Positions 8,810 to 17,778 of a DNA stretch of 64,000 nucleotides are shown here, piece by piece. Under the pieces are notes generated by a model. It was not told the DNA's origin, searched no databases, and saw only the letters and a program-made list of their open reading frames with translations. A program made the translations under genes and the position numbers. This DNA is from JAEZPW01 sp035629075 (lineage in GTDB: Bacteria; Acidobacteriota; Terriglobia; Terriglobales; Acidobacteriaceae). The stretch is taken from contig DASPIK010000104.1 in NCBI GenBank assembly GCA_035629075.1, positions 1 through 64,000 of the forward strand, given 5' to 3'. Each line of letters starts with the position of its first letter. Positions within the stretch are counted from its first letter, which is position 1.

Positions 8810-9155
8810 CTGTTCTCTGTGCTTTGCACCCGGCGTTTGTACGCCTGTGCAGACGTTAGATCACTTGCTTCGAACTCGGGATGCCTCCCTGAATCGCGCA
8901 ACTGCTTTGCAATTCATCGCGTTGCGGCGAAGAGGTTTTCTGGACGTGGATGCAGGATTAAGGTTTGGCGGGGAATCTCGTACGTGAAAGGACATGCCAC
9001 GCACCGGTCAAGGATGGCATGGTGCTCAGAACTTGAAGCGCTTGCAATGACAATCGCAGCGTTGGGGGGTAGCTTGACCCTGAATGCGATCTTCAAAAAG
9101 TGAGCGGCGGCACCTTGGCCGCCGCATCCCATTGCGGATTGATTCACCTTCTCTT
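8810..9155. other. Intergenic region upstream of the glycan operon
   Basis: These 346 bases lie between the first glycan gene and the 3' end of the NtrC-type regulator gene. They hold the regulator's terminator hairpin and must hold the glycan operon promoter on the minus strand. I could not place a convincing -10/-35 pair or a sigma54 -24/-12 element. No supported coding frame was found. Confidence 0.5.
9091..9125 (-). terminator. Rho-independent terminator after the NtrC-type regulator
   Basis: A perfect 8-bp GC inverted repeat (9104-9111 with 9118-9125, 6-base loop) is followed on the minus strand by a T-run (CACTTTTTG), 31 bases past the regulator's stop. Confidence 0.8.
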
Positions 9156-10565
9156 CTAAGCTTGAGAACCGTACTCCTTCAACTTTCGGTAGAGGGTCGT
9201 CTTGCCAATGCCCAGCAAACGTGCAGCCATCAACTTGTCCCCATTTAGCTGATCGATAGTACTTAGAATCGCGTGCTTCTCGAGTTCAGCTATGGGAACA
9301 ATCTTTGGAGAGTTCAACCCGTGTGCGGGTGAGGGTGAAGGCGTAGGGAATCTCGAATTCTGCACGGCGGACGAGAGATCTCCGATTTGCAGTACAGGTC
9401 CGGAACTCATCGTACATGCTCTTTCTATGCAGTTTTCAAGCTCTCGCACATTGCCCGGCCAATCATAAGCCATAAGCGCCCTGACGGCTTCTTCGCTCAA
9501 GACGCGCTTCAGCCCCCCGATCTGGTCCATGCGCTCCAGGAAGTGTTCGGCCAGTATCGGTATGTCCTGTTTGCGCTCTCGGAGCGGCGGGATTCTTAGC
9601 GTAAGTACATTAAGGCGGAAATAAAGATCCTTGCGGAACTTGCCTTCGGCTACAGCCGACTCCAGATTGCGATTGGTCGCGGCTAGAATCCGCACGTTAA
9701 TGGGAATTCGACGAGTGCTGCCAACGGGCCTAATCTCCTTCTCCTGCAGAGCCCTCAACAGCTTCGACTGCAGGTCGAGCGGAAGTTCTCCTATCTCGTC
9801 GAGGAATACAGTTCCACCTTCAGCAACCGCGAGCAGCCCATCTTTGGATCGTGTCGCGCCGGTAAATGCACCTCTCACGTATCCGAAAAGTTCGCTTTCG
9901 ATCAGGGTTGGGACAAGCGCGCCACAGTCTACGGGGATGAAAGGCTTGTCCTTGAAAGGTCCTGAGAAGTGGATTGAGCGCGCCACCAACTCTTTTCCCG
10001 TACCGCTTTCGCCGAGAATGAGCACGGGGTGAGTGCTTTGTGCCGCCTTCCCGATAATGCGGTACAGCCGCTCCATTTCGGAAGACTGACCAATGATGGA
10101 CCCGAAACCCTGCCGGGAACGCAGTTTGTCACGTACTGCCCGCCGTTCAGCGTTGGACTTGAGCTCCTCAGTGACATGCTCAAGCATCATTTTCAGTTCG
10201 TGCAGGCTGAAAGGCTTGGTGATGTAGTCGTACGCACCGAGTTTCATAGCCTGCACAGCCGAGTGGACACTGGCATAACCGGTGACAATGATGACGATGG
10301 CGTCTGGCCTGCGAATCTTGATCTGCCTCAGCGCTTCCAGACCTCCCGCGCCGGGTAATTTCAAGTCTAGGAGAACGACATCTATGCTCTGCAACTCAAG
10401 AATCTTGTAGGCGCTCTCCGCTGTTTCAGCGCTGAACGCGTTGCAGCCGATAGATTGCGCAGCTTCGCGACACCCTTCGCGGATGGCGCGCTCGTCATCG
10501 ACGACCAACAGGTTCGCAACGGGTACCTGCCGGCTGGCCTGTAATGGTTGGACAGCAGCTACCAT
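9156..10565 (-). CDS. NtrC-family sigma54-dependent response regulator
   Basis: This 469-residue protein has the full NtrC layout. The receiver domain (residues ~17-130) carries phospho-acceptor Asp67 in VVLLDLKLPG. The AAA+ domain (~155-385) has Walker A GESGTGKE and the sigma54-contacting loop GAFTGA (232-237). A Fis-type helix-turn-helix sits at the C-terminus (DKLMAARLLGIGKTTLYRKL). It should activate sigma54 promoters when phosphorylated. The ATG at 10565 is preferred because GGGGGAGG lies just upstream and the receiver strand begins 17 residues later. It starts 4 bases after the hybrid kinase stops, so the two form a pair. Confidence 0.95.
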   Translation of the reverse strand: MVAAVQPLQASRQVPVANLLVVDDERAIREGCREAAQSIGCNAFSAETAESAYKILELQSIDVVLLDLKLPGAGGLEALRQIKIRRPDAIVIIVTGYASVHSAVQAMKLGAYDYITKPFSLHELKMMLEHVTEELKSNAERRAVRDKLRSRQGFGSIIGQSSEMERLYRIIGKAAQSTHPVLILGESGTGKELVARSIHFSGPFKDKPFIPVDCGALVPTLIESELFGYVRGAFTGATRSKDGLLAVAEGGTVFLDEIGELPLDLQSKLLRALQEKEIRPVGSTRRIPINVRILAATNRNLESAVAEGKFRKDLYFRLNVLTLRIPPLRERKQDIPILAEHFLERMDQIGGLKRVLSEEAVRALMAYDWPGNVRELENCIERACTMSSGPVLQIGDLSSAVQNSRFPTPSPSPAHGLNSPKIVPIAELEKHAILSTIDQLNGDKLMAARLLGIGKTTLYRKLKEYGSQA

Positions 10566-10569
10566 ACGC

Positions 10570-12003
10570 TTACCTCCCCCCGGTCCGTTCATTCCCTTGC
10601 CCCACGGAGCCAGGCTTGTGCAAGTCGAGCTCTTGGCGAACCTTGCGCGCCAGAGCTTCCCTGCTGAATGGTTTGGAAAAGACGTTGTGTTCGGCGCTGA
10701 TCGCCGTTTGGGGTTGCTCGTAACCGGAGATGAACAGAGTGACCATGTCGGGGTTCGCAGCTCGCAGTTGGCTGGCCACATCCCGACCACTCATCCCCGG
10801 CAGGACAAGATCGGTAATTAAAAGATCAACAGGGTGCGCAAGGCCCTCCGCCACTTCAATGGCCTGCGGACCATCTGCCGCGACCAGCACGTCGTACCCA
10901 CAGGTCGTGAGTACTTCGCGTAAGGACTCGCGCACGGCTGAGTCGTCTTCCACGACGAGCACTGATTCCGATCCGCAGGGTAGATCTGAAGCTACAGCCT
11001 CGTCCGTGACAGGGTTGGGCTCCAATTCCCTGCTGGGCAGTAGCACGGTGACACAGGTACCCTTCCCAGGCTCGCTCTCAACGCAAACACTGCCGCCGCA
11101 TTGTGTCACGATGGAATGAACGGTCGTGAGTCCCAGACCTGTTCCCTTGCCCTCGGGTTTTGTGGTGAAGAACGGCTCGAAAACGCGGGAAAGAGTAGCC
11201 TTATCCATTCCACAGCCCGTATCCAAAATAACCAGCGCAACCTGCGCTTCCGCCGTTGTAGAAAAACGTTCCTCCGTGCGAATGGTCAACGTGCCACCGG
11301 TCGGCATGGCATCTCGCGAGTTCAGGGCAAGGTTGAATAGAACCTGCTCGATCTGCGAGGGTACAACCTTGACGCCGCAGGGCGACTCGGAAAGCTGAAA
11401 CACTATCTCGACATCCTCACCGATCATTCGCTGCAGCACGTCCCGGACAGCGCGAATTAGGGCATTGAGCGAGAACACGTCAGCTTCCGACTGCTGTTGA
11501 CGCGCAAATGACAGGAGCTGCGAAATCAGACCGGTTCCCCGTTTGACCGCCATCCGTACTTCCTGGTTATAGGCAGCCGGTGCGCCTGACGAGGGAATGT
11601 GCTGAGCCAGCAAGTCCGAGTAGAGCATGATCGCGGTCAGCAGATTGTTGAAGTCGTGTACAACACCACCGACCCACCTTCCCAGGGCTTCAAGTTTCTG
11701 CGCTTCTCGAAGTTGTGCCTCAACGCTTATACGCTCAGTCACGTCCTGAGCAATCGTGACTTCGATGTTCTCGCCGTTGTAGTTGAAGACATACCCTGCT
11801 CTACGGATATCGCGCACCGCGCTGGGGCAATCCGAGCGGCCCTCGCTTGGAGCAGTAAGCCGCTCCCATGCGTCATTGCGATACAGATCTTCTTCGCCTT
11901 TGCGCAGCATGATTCCATGGGGGCTGGCATCCAGCGCCGCGCGGAACAGTTCGAGCTCGGGTGACACTTTGCTCGGCTGCGTTTTGGTCAGAACTTGCTT
12001 CAT
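10570..12003 (-). CDS. Soluble hybrid histidine kinase with C-terminal receiver
   Basis: This 477-residue protein has no membrane segments. A PAS-like sensor (residues ~18-90) precedes a dimerisation domain whose phospho-histidine lies in GGVVHDFNNLLTA. The ATPase domain follows, with an N-box (FNLALNSRDAM) and G-boxes (ILDTGCGMD, GKGTGLGL). The C-terminal receiver has its Asp in LLITDLVLPGMSG. The HDFNN form of the H-box is typical of soluble hybrid kinases. The partner is most likely the NtrC-type regulator encoded 4 bases downstream. The signal sensed is unknown and is probably intracellular. Confidence 0.93.
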   Translation of the reverse strand: MKQVLTKTQPSKVSPELELFRAALDASPHGIMLRKGEEDLYRNDAWERLTAPSEGRSDCPSAVRDIRRAGYVFNYNGENIEVTIAQDVTERISVEAQLREAQKLEALGRWVGGVVHDFNNLLTAIMLYSDLLAQHIPSSGAPAAYNQEVRMAVKRGTGLISQLLSFARQQQSEADVFSLNALIRAVRDVLQRMIGEDVEIVFQLSESPCGVKVVPSQIEQVLFNLALNSRDAMPTGGTLTIRTEERFSTTAEAQVALVILDTGCGMDKATLSRVFEPFFTTKPEGKGTGLGLTTVHSIVTQCGGSVCVESEPGKGTCVTVLLPSRELEPNPVTDEAVASDLPCGSESVLVVEDDSAVRESLREVLTTCGYDVLVAADGPQAIEVAEGLAHPVDLLITDLVLPGMSGRDVASQLRAANPDMVTLFISGYEQPQTAISAEHNVFSKPFSREALARKVRQELDLHKPGSVGQGNERTGGR

Positions 12004-12023
12004 GGCGGCAATTCACACTGACT

Positions 12024-12040
12024 ATGCCCAATATGGGCAT
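12024..12040. promoter_or_regulatory. Candidate operator dyad before the hybrid kinase gene
   Basis: ATGCCCA-ATA-TGGGCAT is a perfect 7-bp inverted repeat with a 3-base centre, 21 bases upstream of the kinase start. It could be a repressor or activator site, or a small leader hairpin. The regulator is unknown. Confidence 0.4.
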
Positions 12041-12434
12041 GCCAAGACGCGGAGAAGCATACTCCTTTCCGTTTTGGAAACAAACTGCTAACTGACTGTT
12101 ATGAAAAGCTTTGTACCTGATTGCAGACGGTGCGTTCGCGGACGTCGGAGACGCGTTTCTCCCATTGAGGGAATTCCCGTTTCAAGGAACGTGACCAATT
12201 CCCAAAATGGCGCGTAAACACAGCCATTTCGAGCATATTGCCGGATCAGCAAACCGAGTAGTCGCTGCAGAGATCGACAAATTCAATAACTCGAAGCTAA
12301 CCCATCGCGAGCCCAGAAACTGCTTTATTGAAAATGATTTTCGATGGAAGTGAATATCACCTTCACTTTCACAAATCGGGAGTTCCTTATCCGACCTCGG
12401 TCCCAATCGCAGAAGGCAAGAACGCGCACCTGAC

Positions 12435-12460
12435 AAAAAGGCCTCCCGATGTGGGAGGCC
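12435..12460 (-). terminator. Rho-independent terminator after the glycine-zipper lipoprotein
   Basis: GGCCTCCC (12440-12447) and GGGAGGCC (12453-12460) form an 8-bp stem with a 5-base loop. On the minus strand a TTTTT run follows. It lies 23 bases past the lipoprotein stop. Confidence 0.85.
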
Positions 12461-12483
12461 CTTCGCCACTGCCAGAAGAATCT

Positions 12484-13245
12484 TTAGTCCAAAGTCACGG
12501 ACTGGGTCAGCCGGAAAGTGAGACGGCGTTCCGCTCCAAATGAAACGTCTTTCTTGCCCGTCGCATACGCACCTGTTGTCCCTGCGGCGGCACCGACTGC
12601 GCTTCCGATCAGTGCTCCTTTGCCACCACCGGCAAGCGCTCCGATGAGGGCCCCTCCGCCAGCGCCGCCGCCGATCAATGCGACATTGCGCTTTTTGTGC
12701 GCACCACCTTGCGCGGAGACGCTGGAAGTCGTCACGGGAACTTGTCTGCCTTTGATTTCAATCGACGCTAACGTGAGCCGCAGATAGCCGGAATTATGCA
12801 GGCGACCAGATCGCCGAGCTTGCGCTACGCGTCCAACGACGGGCGTGCCCTTCCCGGCGACCGTACGGCCATTCACCACTAATGGGGCATCGAGAACTGC
12901 ATCGAAGTGGTCGCCAGACTGCGCTGTTGCACTTGATACGGAGGACTGTAATCGGATGGAAATCGAACTGCCCGCCGGTACCTTGACCTGGTCTGGAACC
13001 AGCGCAGGTTCCTCCGCTTTGTCGGGAACCAGGGAGCTTCCTGTTTCACTCCGCGCTGCGTTGTTCGTTTCCGCGCCGTGACTCGAGAACGGCAGCGAAT
13101 CACCATGCGAAGCTTCAGCAACTGCGGTCTTTTCTGTCTGCGCCACCTCTGCACTGCCCGGCACCTTGCTGCAGCCGCTTACCAGCGCCAATGCGACCAG
13201 AATCAGCACCACTGCCAATGTACGTCGAAACAGCGGCACACTCAT
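12484..13245 (-). CDS. Glycine-zipper lipoprotein
   Basis: This 253-residue protein is an exported lipoprotein. A hydrophobic signal (residues ~8-24) ends in the lipobox LVSGC (Cys25). The middle (~80-180) is a beta-rich domain resembling other acidobacterial envelope proteins, and residues ~193-230 form a glycine zipper (GGGAGGGALIGALAGGG and similar) typical of SlyB/OmpA-associated membrane segments. The ATG at 13245 has a strong AAAGGAGA site. The function is not known; a role in outer-membrane organisation or stress is inferred from the glycine zipper. Confidence 0.75.
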   Translation of the reverse strand: MSVPLFRRTLAVVLILVALALVSGCSKVPGSAEVAQTEKTAVAEASHGDSLPFSSHGAETNNAARSETGSSLVPDKAEEPALVPDQVKVPAGSSISIRLQSSVSSATAQSGDHFDAVLDAPLVVNGRTVAGKGTPVVGRVAQARRSGRLHNSGYLRLTLASIEIKGRQVPVTTSSVSAQGGAHKKRNVALIGGGAGGGALIGALAGGGKGALIGSAVGAAAGTTGAYATGKKDVSFGAERRLTFRLTQSVTLD

Positions 13246-13430
13246 GAGCCATCTCCTTTACCTATAAAGCCACATCTGACGATAAGGCACATCGGATGCC
13301 ACTCTTCGCGCCGTAATTTCAAACAGTTACAGTTCAGAATCAGCTCTGGGTGTGTATTTTTTGCGAGTCTGAGTAGCTGCTTCACGGTTACGGTGTCTGG
13401 TTATCAGAACGTGAGTGCTGCAAAGACGAC

Positions 13431-13455
13431 GAAGGCTCCCTGGCCGGGAGCCTTC
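13431..13455 (-). terminator. Terminator-like hairpin after the BNR-repeat gene
   Basis: GAAGGCTCCC and GGGAGCCTTC form a perfect 10-bp stem with a 5-base loop, 34 bases beyond the stop of the minus-strand BNR gene. The following T-run is weak (GTCGTCTTTG), so termination may be inefficient. Confidence 0.65.
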
Positions 13456-13489
13456 TTGTCACGCGCGAAGGTTGATGTCAGAGCTTGCC

Positions 13490-15499
13490 TTAGCGAGTGC
13501 TGCCACCTCCGCCGCCGACGACCGCGCCGGGTTCCGGTTCCCGCATCATGAGCAATCCATCGAAGGCAGTGATCGCAAGCACTTTTCCGCCTCCTGAAGC
13601 AACGTTGCGAACCACCCAGCCAGCCTGAACACGCTTCCAGGTTTGCCCCGCATCGCGGCTCTCGAACAGTTCCCCGGAAAAGCTGGTGGCCCGCAGTCGT
13701 GCGAGTTGTGCATCGTAGGTCACCGCCGCGACATTGCGTCCTGGGAGGCCGCCCAGAACGTGCTCCCAACTTCCACCCCAGTCCGCCGACCTTAGAGCAC
13801 CTTCGCGGCTTGCGGCCCAAATCCCGTCCGGAGTGATTGCCACACTGAAGATGGCATGTACCCATTTCGGCATTGAGCTCACCTTCCATGTAGCTCCCTT
13901 GTCCCGGGACACGGCAACAGCGTTGAGCGTCGCGGCAACAACGGCATCGTCCAAAACTTGAACACCCAGGAAGCTGCGATGGCCGGCAATATCTACGGCG
14001 CGCCAGCTGCGACCGCTGTCCTCCGAGGAGTAGAGACCATTTGAGGTTGCTGCAAACCACATTCCTTTCTCAATCGAGATCTGCGAGACACGCGCCGTTA
14101 ACTCCGATTTGACCACTTGGGTTTTGTAAGTTGGCTGAGCCTTGGACTTCTTACTTTTCTTCGCCGGCGCAACCTTCACCTGCTTCTCGGTCACAATTGT
14201 GTTGATTGGGCGCCACACGCGTTCGCCCCGAGGCAACATGAATACGCCTCTGTTTGTACCGGCGACAAGCGCACCGTTCTCGGCTTGGGCAAGCGTGAAC
14301 ACGTCCTTCCCGGCCAAGCCGTCGGTGAGCTGCTTCCAGTCGGAGCCGCCGTTGGAAGACACAAAAATGCCGCCGAACTCCTTGTCGTTGACGACTCCGG
14401 CATAGAGCGTATCCGGATCGTTTCGATCAACGACGACTGCGGAAACCTGGCGGTGAGAAAAACCACGATTCGATGCTGTAAAGGTTTGTGCGCCGTCTCG
14501 GCTCGCAAGCACTCCGCTACGGTCGGTCGCGAGCAGAACGTGGGTGGACTGCCGCGGATCAACCAGCACGTCATTCACGATGATGTTTGGAGCGGTCACG
14601 CGTTTCCATGTCTTGCCAGCGTCGGTCGTCTTCCACAGACCCTCGGTCGTACCTGCGTAGACTACGTTGGTATCGTTCGGGTCCTGCTGCAGAACGCGCG
14701 TGCGCCGCGCTGAAAACGGGATGCCCTGTATCTTTTTGAAGAGTTCCGCGGCGGATTCGCTCTTGTAAATACCGGAACATGCGCTGAGGTAAACAACGGA
14801 AGAGTTCTGGCGATCCACGATGATCGAAAAGACGTCGGAGTCATCAACTACGCCATTCTTGATCGGGCGCCAGCTAACCCCACCATCCGAGGTTTTCCAA
14901 GCCAGGTGCCAGGTTCCGGCATAGATCACATTGGGATCGCGCGGATCGATGGCAATGGACTCAATGTTCTTGATTTCGGCGTGGTTCGCCGGCGAGATAC
15001 GTTCCCAGCTGTCCCCGCCGTCCCTGCTTCGGAAAACCCCATCAAGCGCTCCGACAACCACAATACGACGATCAGAAACCGAAGTCGCCAATGCGCGAAT
15101 GGATTTTCCATGCATGGCCGGCAACGCCGTCCAAGTCTTTCCGCCATCTCGCGTCCGGAAGAGATCGCCGCTCTTTAACTGGTCCTCGACGCTCCAAGCT
15201 GCAACGTACATCGTCCGGGAGTCTGTCGGGTCGATCTCAATATTGTCGAGCACGTAATCGTTCCCGCCTCCCAAACGAGCGAAGCGAGACCATGACCGGC
15301 CTGCGTCGTTGGACACATACAACTGGCCCGCACTAGTACCGAGAATCAGTCGATCAGGATTTTTTGGATCATAAGCGAGCGTGCGGACGTCTCCGCCATC
15401 CGGGCCTACCGGAGTCCATTGGGCGGATACGACAAGCGGAAGAAAGCAAAGAAAAAAGCAGACAACTCGGATGACGTCGCGCATCGGCTTGGCACGCAT
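13490..15499 (-). CDS. Exported BNR/sortilin-repeat beta-propeller protein
   Basis: This ~669-residue protein has a signal peptide (hydrophobic stretch VVCFFLCFLPLVVSA) and then about ten repeats in which an Asp-box-like unit (SNDAGRSW, TRDGGKTW, SRDGGDSW, SSNGGSDW, SEDSGRSW, SRDKGATW, SRDAGQTW) alternates with a TLYAG-type strand. This is the photosystem-II-stability/VPS10/sialidase-like propeller fold. No sialidase catalytic set was recognised, so binding is more likely than catalysis. The ATG at 15499 is preferred over the TTG at 15502 and the internal ATG at 15484 because it is followed by basic residues before the signal core. The C-terminus ends in a Gly-rich GGGGGSTR tail. Confidence 0.8.
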   Translation of the reverse strand: MRAKPMRDVIRVVCFFLCFLPLVVSAQWTPVGPDGGDVRTLAYDPKNPDRLILGTSAGQLYVSNDAGRSWSRFARLGGGNDYVLDNIEIDPTDSRTMYVAAWSVEDQLKSGDLFRTRDGGKTWTALPAMHGKSIRALATSVSDRRIVVVGALDGVFRSRDGGDSWERISPANHAEIKNIESIAIDPRDPNVIYAGTWHLAWKTSDGGVSWRPIKNGVVDDSDVFSIIVDRQNSSVVYLSACSGIYKSESAAELFKKIQGIPFSARRTRVLQQDPNDTNVVYAGTTEGLWKTTDAGKTWKRVTAPNIIVNDVLVDPRQSTHVLLATDRSGVLASRDGAQTFTASNRGFSHRQVSAVVVDRNDPDTLYAGVVNDKEFGGIFVSSNGGSDWKQLTDGLAGKDVFTLAQAENGALVAGTNRGVFMLPRGERVWRPINTIVTEKQVKVAPAKKSKKSKAQPTYKTQVVKSELTARVSQISIEKGMWFAATSNGLYSSEDSGRSWRAVDIAGHRSFLGVQVLDDAVVAATLNAVAVSRDKGATWKVSSMPKWVHAIFSVAITPDGIWAASREGALRSADWGGSWEHVLGGLPGRNVAAVTYDAQLARLRATSFSGELFESRDAGQTWKRVQAGWVVRNVASGGGKVLAITAFDGLLMMREPEPGAVVGGGGGSTR

Positions 15500-15625
15500 C
15501 AATCGATTAGACCCCCGATTCAGGTGATCGTTCCATTACCGCAAAGTGAGCGCGATCCCGCGCCGCCTGAAGTGTGAGATGAAATGACGGAATCGCAAAG
15601 TTACCGAAGGCTCGAAAATAAAGAG

Positions 15626-15684
15626 GGCCGGTCGGACACCGCCATGAGTACGCTTCCGTGCGCGCTCGCGCGGGCCAACCGGCC
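15626..15684. terminator. Possible long-loop hairpin past the OmpA-like gene
   Basis: GGCCGGT (15626-15632) and ACCGGCC (15678-15684) can pair across a 45-base loop, with AT-rich runs on both outer sides. It lies just beyond the minus-strand OmpA-like stop. The long loop makes the call uncertain. Confidence 0.35.
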
Positions 15685-15723
15685 TTTTATCATCAACTGC
15701 TGCTCTGCTCAACAGTTACTTCG

Positions 15724-17292
15724 TCATCGCCTTGGACGCCTTTTTTCGACCTGCGGCTTCACGGTTTCGCTCACCGGGGTCGTGTTTTCGACGTTGAAGG
15801 TAGCTCCTGCAGGAACCAGATAGATTTCCGCGCGAGTACCACCAGCGGTTCCCGTGCGTACGTCGATCCGGCCAGGATCAATACCCTTGTCGGTGACCAG
15901 GTATTCCTTCGTATTCACAGCTCGCTGAGCGGCAAGGTCCTTAATGCGAAGCCGCTTGGCGGTCTTCTGCTCGGCTGGATCCATGTAGCCGACGATGACA
16001 GCCCTTGCATCAGGCTCGCGCTGCAGACGCAGAGCGACATCGTCCAGAACCGCCTTTGCAGTGTTGTCGACGCGTGCCGGCAGCTTTGTGTTCGGGAACG
16101 CGATCTCGTTCAGTTTGCTGGCAGTCGGCGGCGGCGGCGGAACTTCGACGTTGACGCTGGTCGTCGTCGAGGCACTCAGCCCGCGGTCGTCGGTCGCCGT
16201 GCAATTAACTGTAATCGGACCTGCTGGTGCACCGGCCGTATCAAGCTGCACTGTTGCGCCGGTGCCGCTGATGCGGCCAGCAGTTGACGTGCAACTATAG
16301 GTGATCGGACGGTTGTCAGGGCTGTTGCCCTGGCAGGTGATCGTGGAGGCGTCGCCGGACGTAACCGTGGTCGGATTCGCCGAGCAGGAGATCGTCGGCG
16401 GATTCCTCGGCGGTTCCTTGATCGTGAAGGTCGCGTTGCAGCTCGCGACGTTGTTCCTCTTGACGCGGGGATCGGTCGCCGTGCCGGTCACGGTGTAAGT
16501 ACCCGGTGCCATGCCGGTCGTGTCGATGTTCGCAGTGGTGTCCTTGCCGGTCACCTTTCCGCCGCTGCTCTTCCAGTCGTAATTGATGGTGTGCTTAGGA
16601 TTGAAGCCCGTGGCATTGATGGTGGCCGTAACTGGCTCCCCGGCCATAACTTCTGTCGGCTGGACAGAGCACGAAGCGGATGGCGGAGTAAGTGGCTCCA
16701 TGCCACCCAGCATGAACACCAAACCACCGCGGACACGCGCGCCGTTCAAGAAGCCGACGCCCAGCCCACTGCTGAGATTGTGCTGTTGCCGAATGTAGTC
16801 GGCTTGAATGACACGCCAGGCAACGCGCTTCGCAATGTTCAGGTCTATGCCACCGCCAACGGCAACACCGAGTCCATGGGCGCTATCGCGGCCTTCTGGA
16901 GACAACCGTGCCAAGCCGACCAACAGCTCACCAAACGGCGTGATGCGCTCGGTGCGGTACATGAACTTCGGGCCAAACATGAACGTGCTGAAGTTCGCCT
17001 GGTCGCTGTAATGTCCCCCAATGTCGGCTGTGAATCCGACGAATTTATGCGCATTGTAGGTAACCGACACTCCAAAGCCGTTCTCGCCTTCCAGCTTGAA
17101 GGATGTGCCGGGCACGCCCTGGTTCTGATTCGCCCCAATCCGCCCGGGGCTCGCCCAGGAATAACCGCCGAAAATGTCGACCTTGGACGGTGTCGTGTCC
17201 TGTGCAAGCACTGCGGAGGAGGTTGCCGCTATGAGCGCCAGCGCCAACAATGCTTTCATCACACGACCCTTCACTACTTTCGTTATGGACAT
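15724..17292 (-). CDS. Outer-membrane barrel / Ig-like / OmpA-like protein
   Basis: This 522-residue envelope protein has a signal peptide (cleavage near SSAVLAQ), an OprF/OmpA-like N-terminal beta-barrel (residues ~35-195), two Ig-like domains (~205-300 and ~300-385, each with paired Cys), a proline linker, and a C-terminal OmpA-like domain (~395-495). That last domain contains the peptidoglycan-binding type motif LAAQRAVNTKEYL. It probably ties the outer membrane to peptidoglycan. The ATG at 17292 has GGAGG seven bases upstream. The second Ig-like domain is closely similar to one in the lipoprotein at 21159-21977. Confidence 0.85.
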   Translation of the reverse strand: MSITKVVKGRVMKALLALALIAATSSAVLAQDTTPSKVDIFGGYSWASPGRIGANQNQGVPGTSFKLEGENGFGVSVTYNAHKFVGFTADIGGHYSDQANFSTFMFGPKFMYRTERITPFGELLVGLARLSPEGRDSAHGLGVAVGGGIDLNIAKRVAWRVIQADYIRQQHNLSSGLGVGFLNGARVRGGLVFMLGGMEPLTPPSASCSVQPTEVMAGEPVTATINATGFNPKHTINYDWKSSGGKVTGKDTTANIDTTGMAPGTYTVTGTATDPRVKRNNVASCNATFTIKEPPRNPPTISCSANPTTVTSGDASTITCQGNSPDNRPITYSCTSTAGRISGTGATVQLDTAGAPAGPITVNCTATDDRGLSASTTTSVNVEVPPPPPTASKLNEIAFPNTKLPARVDNTAKAVLDDVALRLQREPDARAVIVGYMDPAEQKTAKRLRIKDLAAQRAVNTKEYLVTDKGIDPGRIDVRTGTAGGTRAEIYLVPAGATFNVENTTPVSETVKPQVEKRRPRR

Positions 17293-17778
17293 GCAAAATC
17301 CTCCGTATTGACCGCCGAGAACCGGATCTCAACGAGAACTGAGACTGGTCACACGAAAGTCTCTGTCCTCCCGAGTACGAAATTCTACTGCATTCGCCTG
17401 ATGCTGGAAACCTAAATACATCAAAAAGCGATATTTACTTCGAGTACACGGCTCGATATTGCTGGGGGAAACTGCTGAACTGACGGCCCAGAATGCGTGG
17501 AACCCTCAATTTCATTGCACGTTCGAAAGCCGAAGCAGTTCGGATCTTCGATGTTTTGGCAGACGAGGCTGGAGTTCCGAGCAACAACAGCTCTCGCCTC
17601 TGAAACGTGAAGTGCCCTCCCCCACGGAGTCCGCTATGATGGAACAGTGCATATCGCCCTTCTTCAAGAGTGATGGCGGATTTGGTCCGAATTGGCAAGA
17701 AATAAGGTCCACGCATCCTACTGAGGTTGTACTCCGAAAGCAAGGAACCGCGTCCACAAGAGGCGGGGTCTCTCGACT
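17293..17778. other. Divergent intergenic region between the OmpA-like and NtrC-type genes
   Basis: These 486 bases separate divergent genes and must carry both promoters. A candidate minus-strand promoter is listed separately. For the plus-strand regulator I found no convincing promoter. No open frame here has supporting features. Confidence 0.45.
17382..17410 (-). promoter_or_regulatory. Candidate sigma70-type promoter of the OmpA-like gene
   Basis: On the minus strand TTTCCA (17405-17410) and TAGAAT (17382-17387) are 17 bases apart, about 90 bases upstream of the start. The -10 matches at five of six positions and the -35 at four of six. Confidence 0.35.

Larger units (their letters stand above)
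12004..12483. other. Non-coding stretch between the kinase and the glycine-zipper lipoprotein
   Basis: These 480 bases contain the dyad at 12024-12040 near the kinase start and the lipoprotein terminator at 12435-12460. Open frames exist on both strands, but one runs through the terminator and none has a convincing ribosome-binding site or recognisable product. The kinase promoter should lie here but could not be pinned down. Confidence 0.5.

Noticed and set aside
12182..12469. Minus-strand open frame of 95 codons in the gap after the kinase
   Set aside because: Its first codons lie in the lipoprotein's terminator hairpin, and it has no ribosome-binding site or family match.
13404..14060. 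Minus-strand open frame of 218 codons
   Set aside because: It overlaps the BNR-repeat gene in another frame and runs through that gene's terminator.
16591..17415. Plus-strand open frame (274 codons) opposite the OmpA-like gene
   Set aside because: It overlaps a clear exported protein on the minus strand and has no domain or ribosome-binding site.
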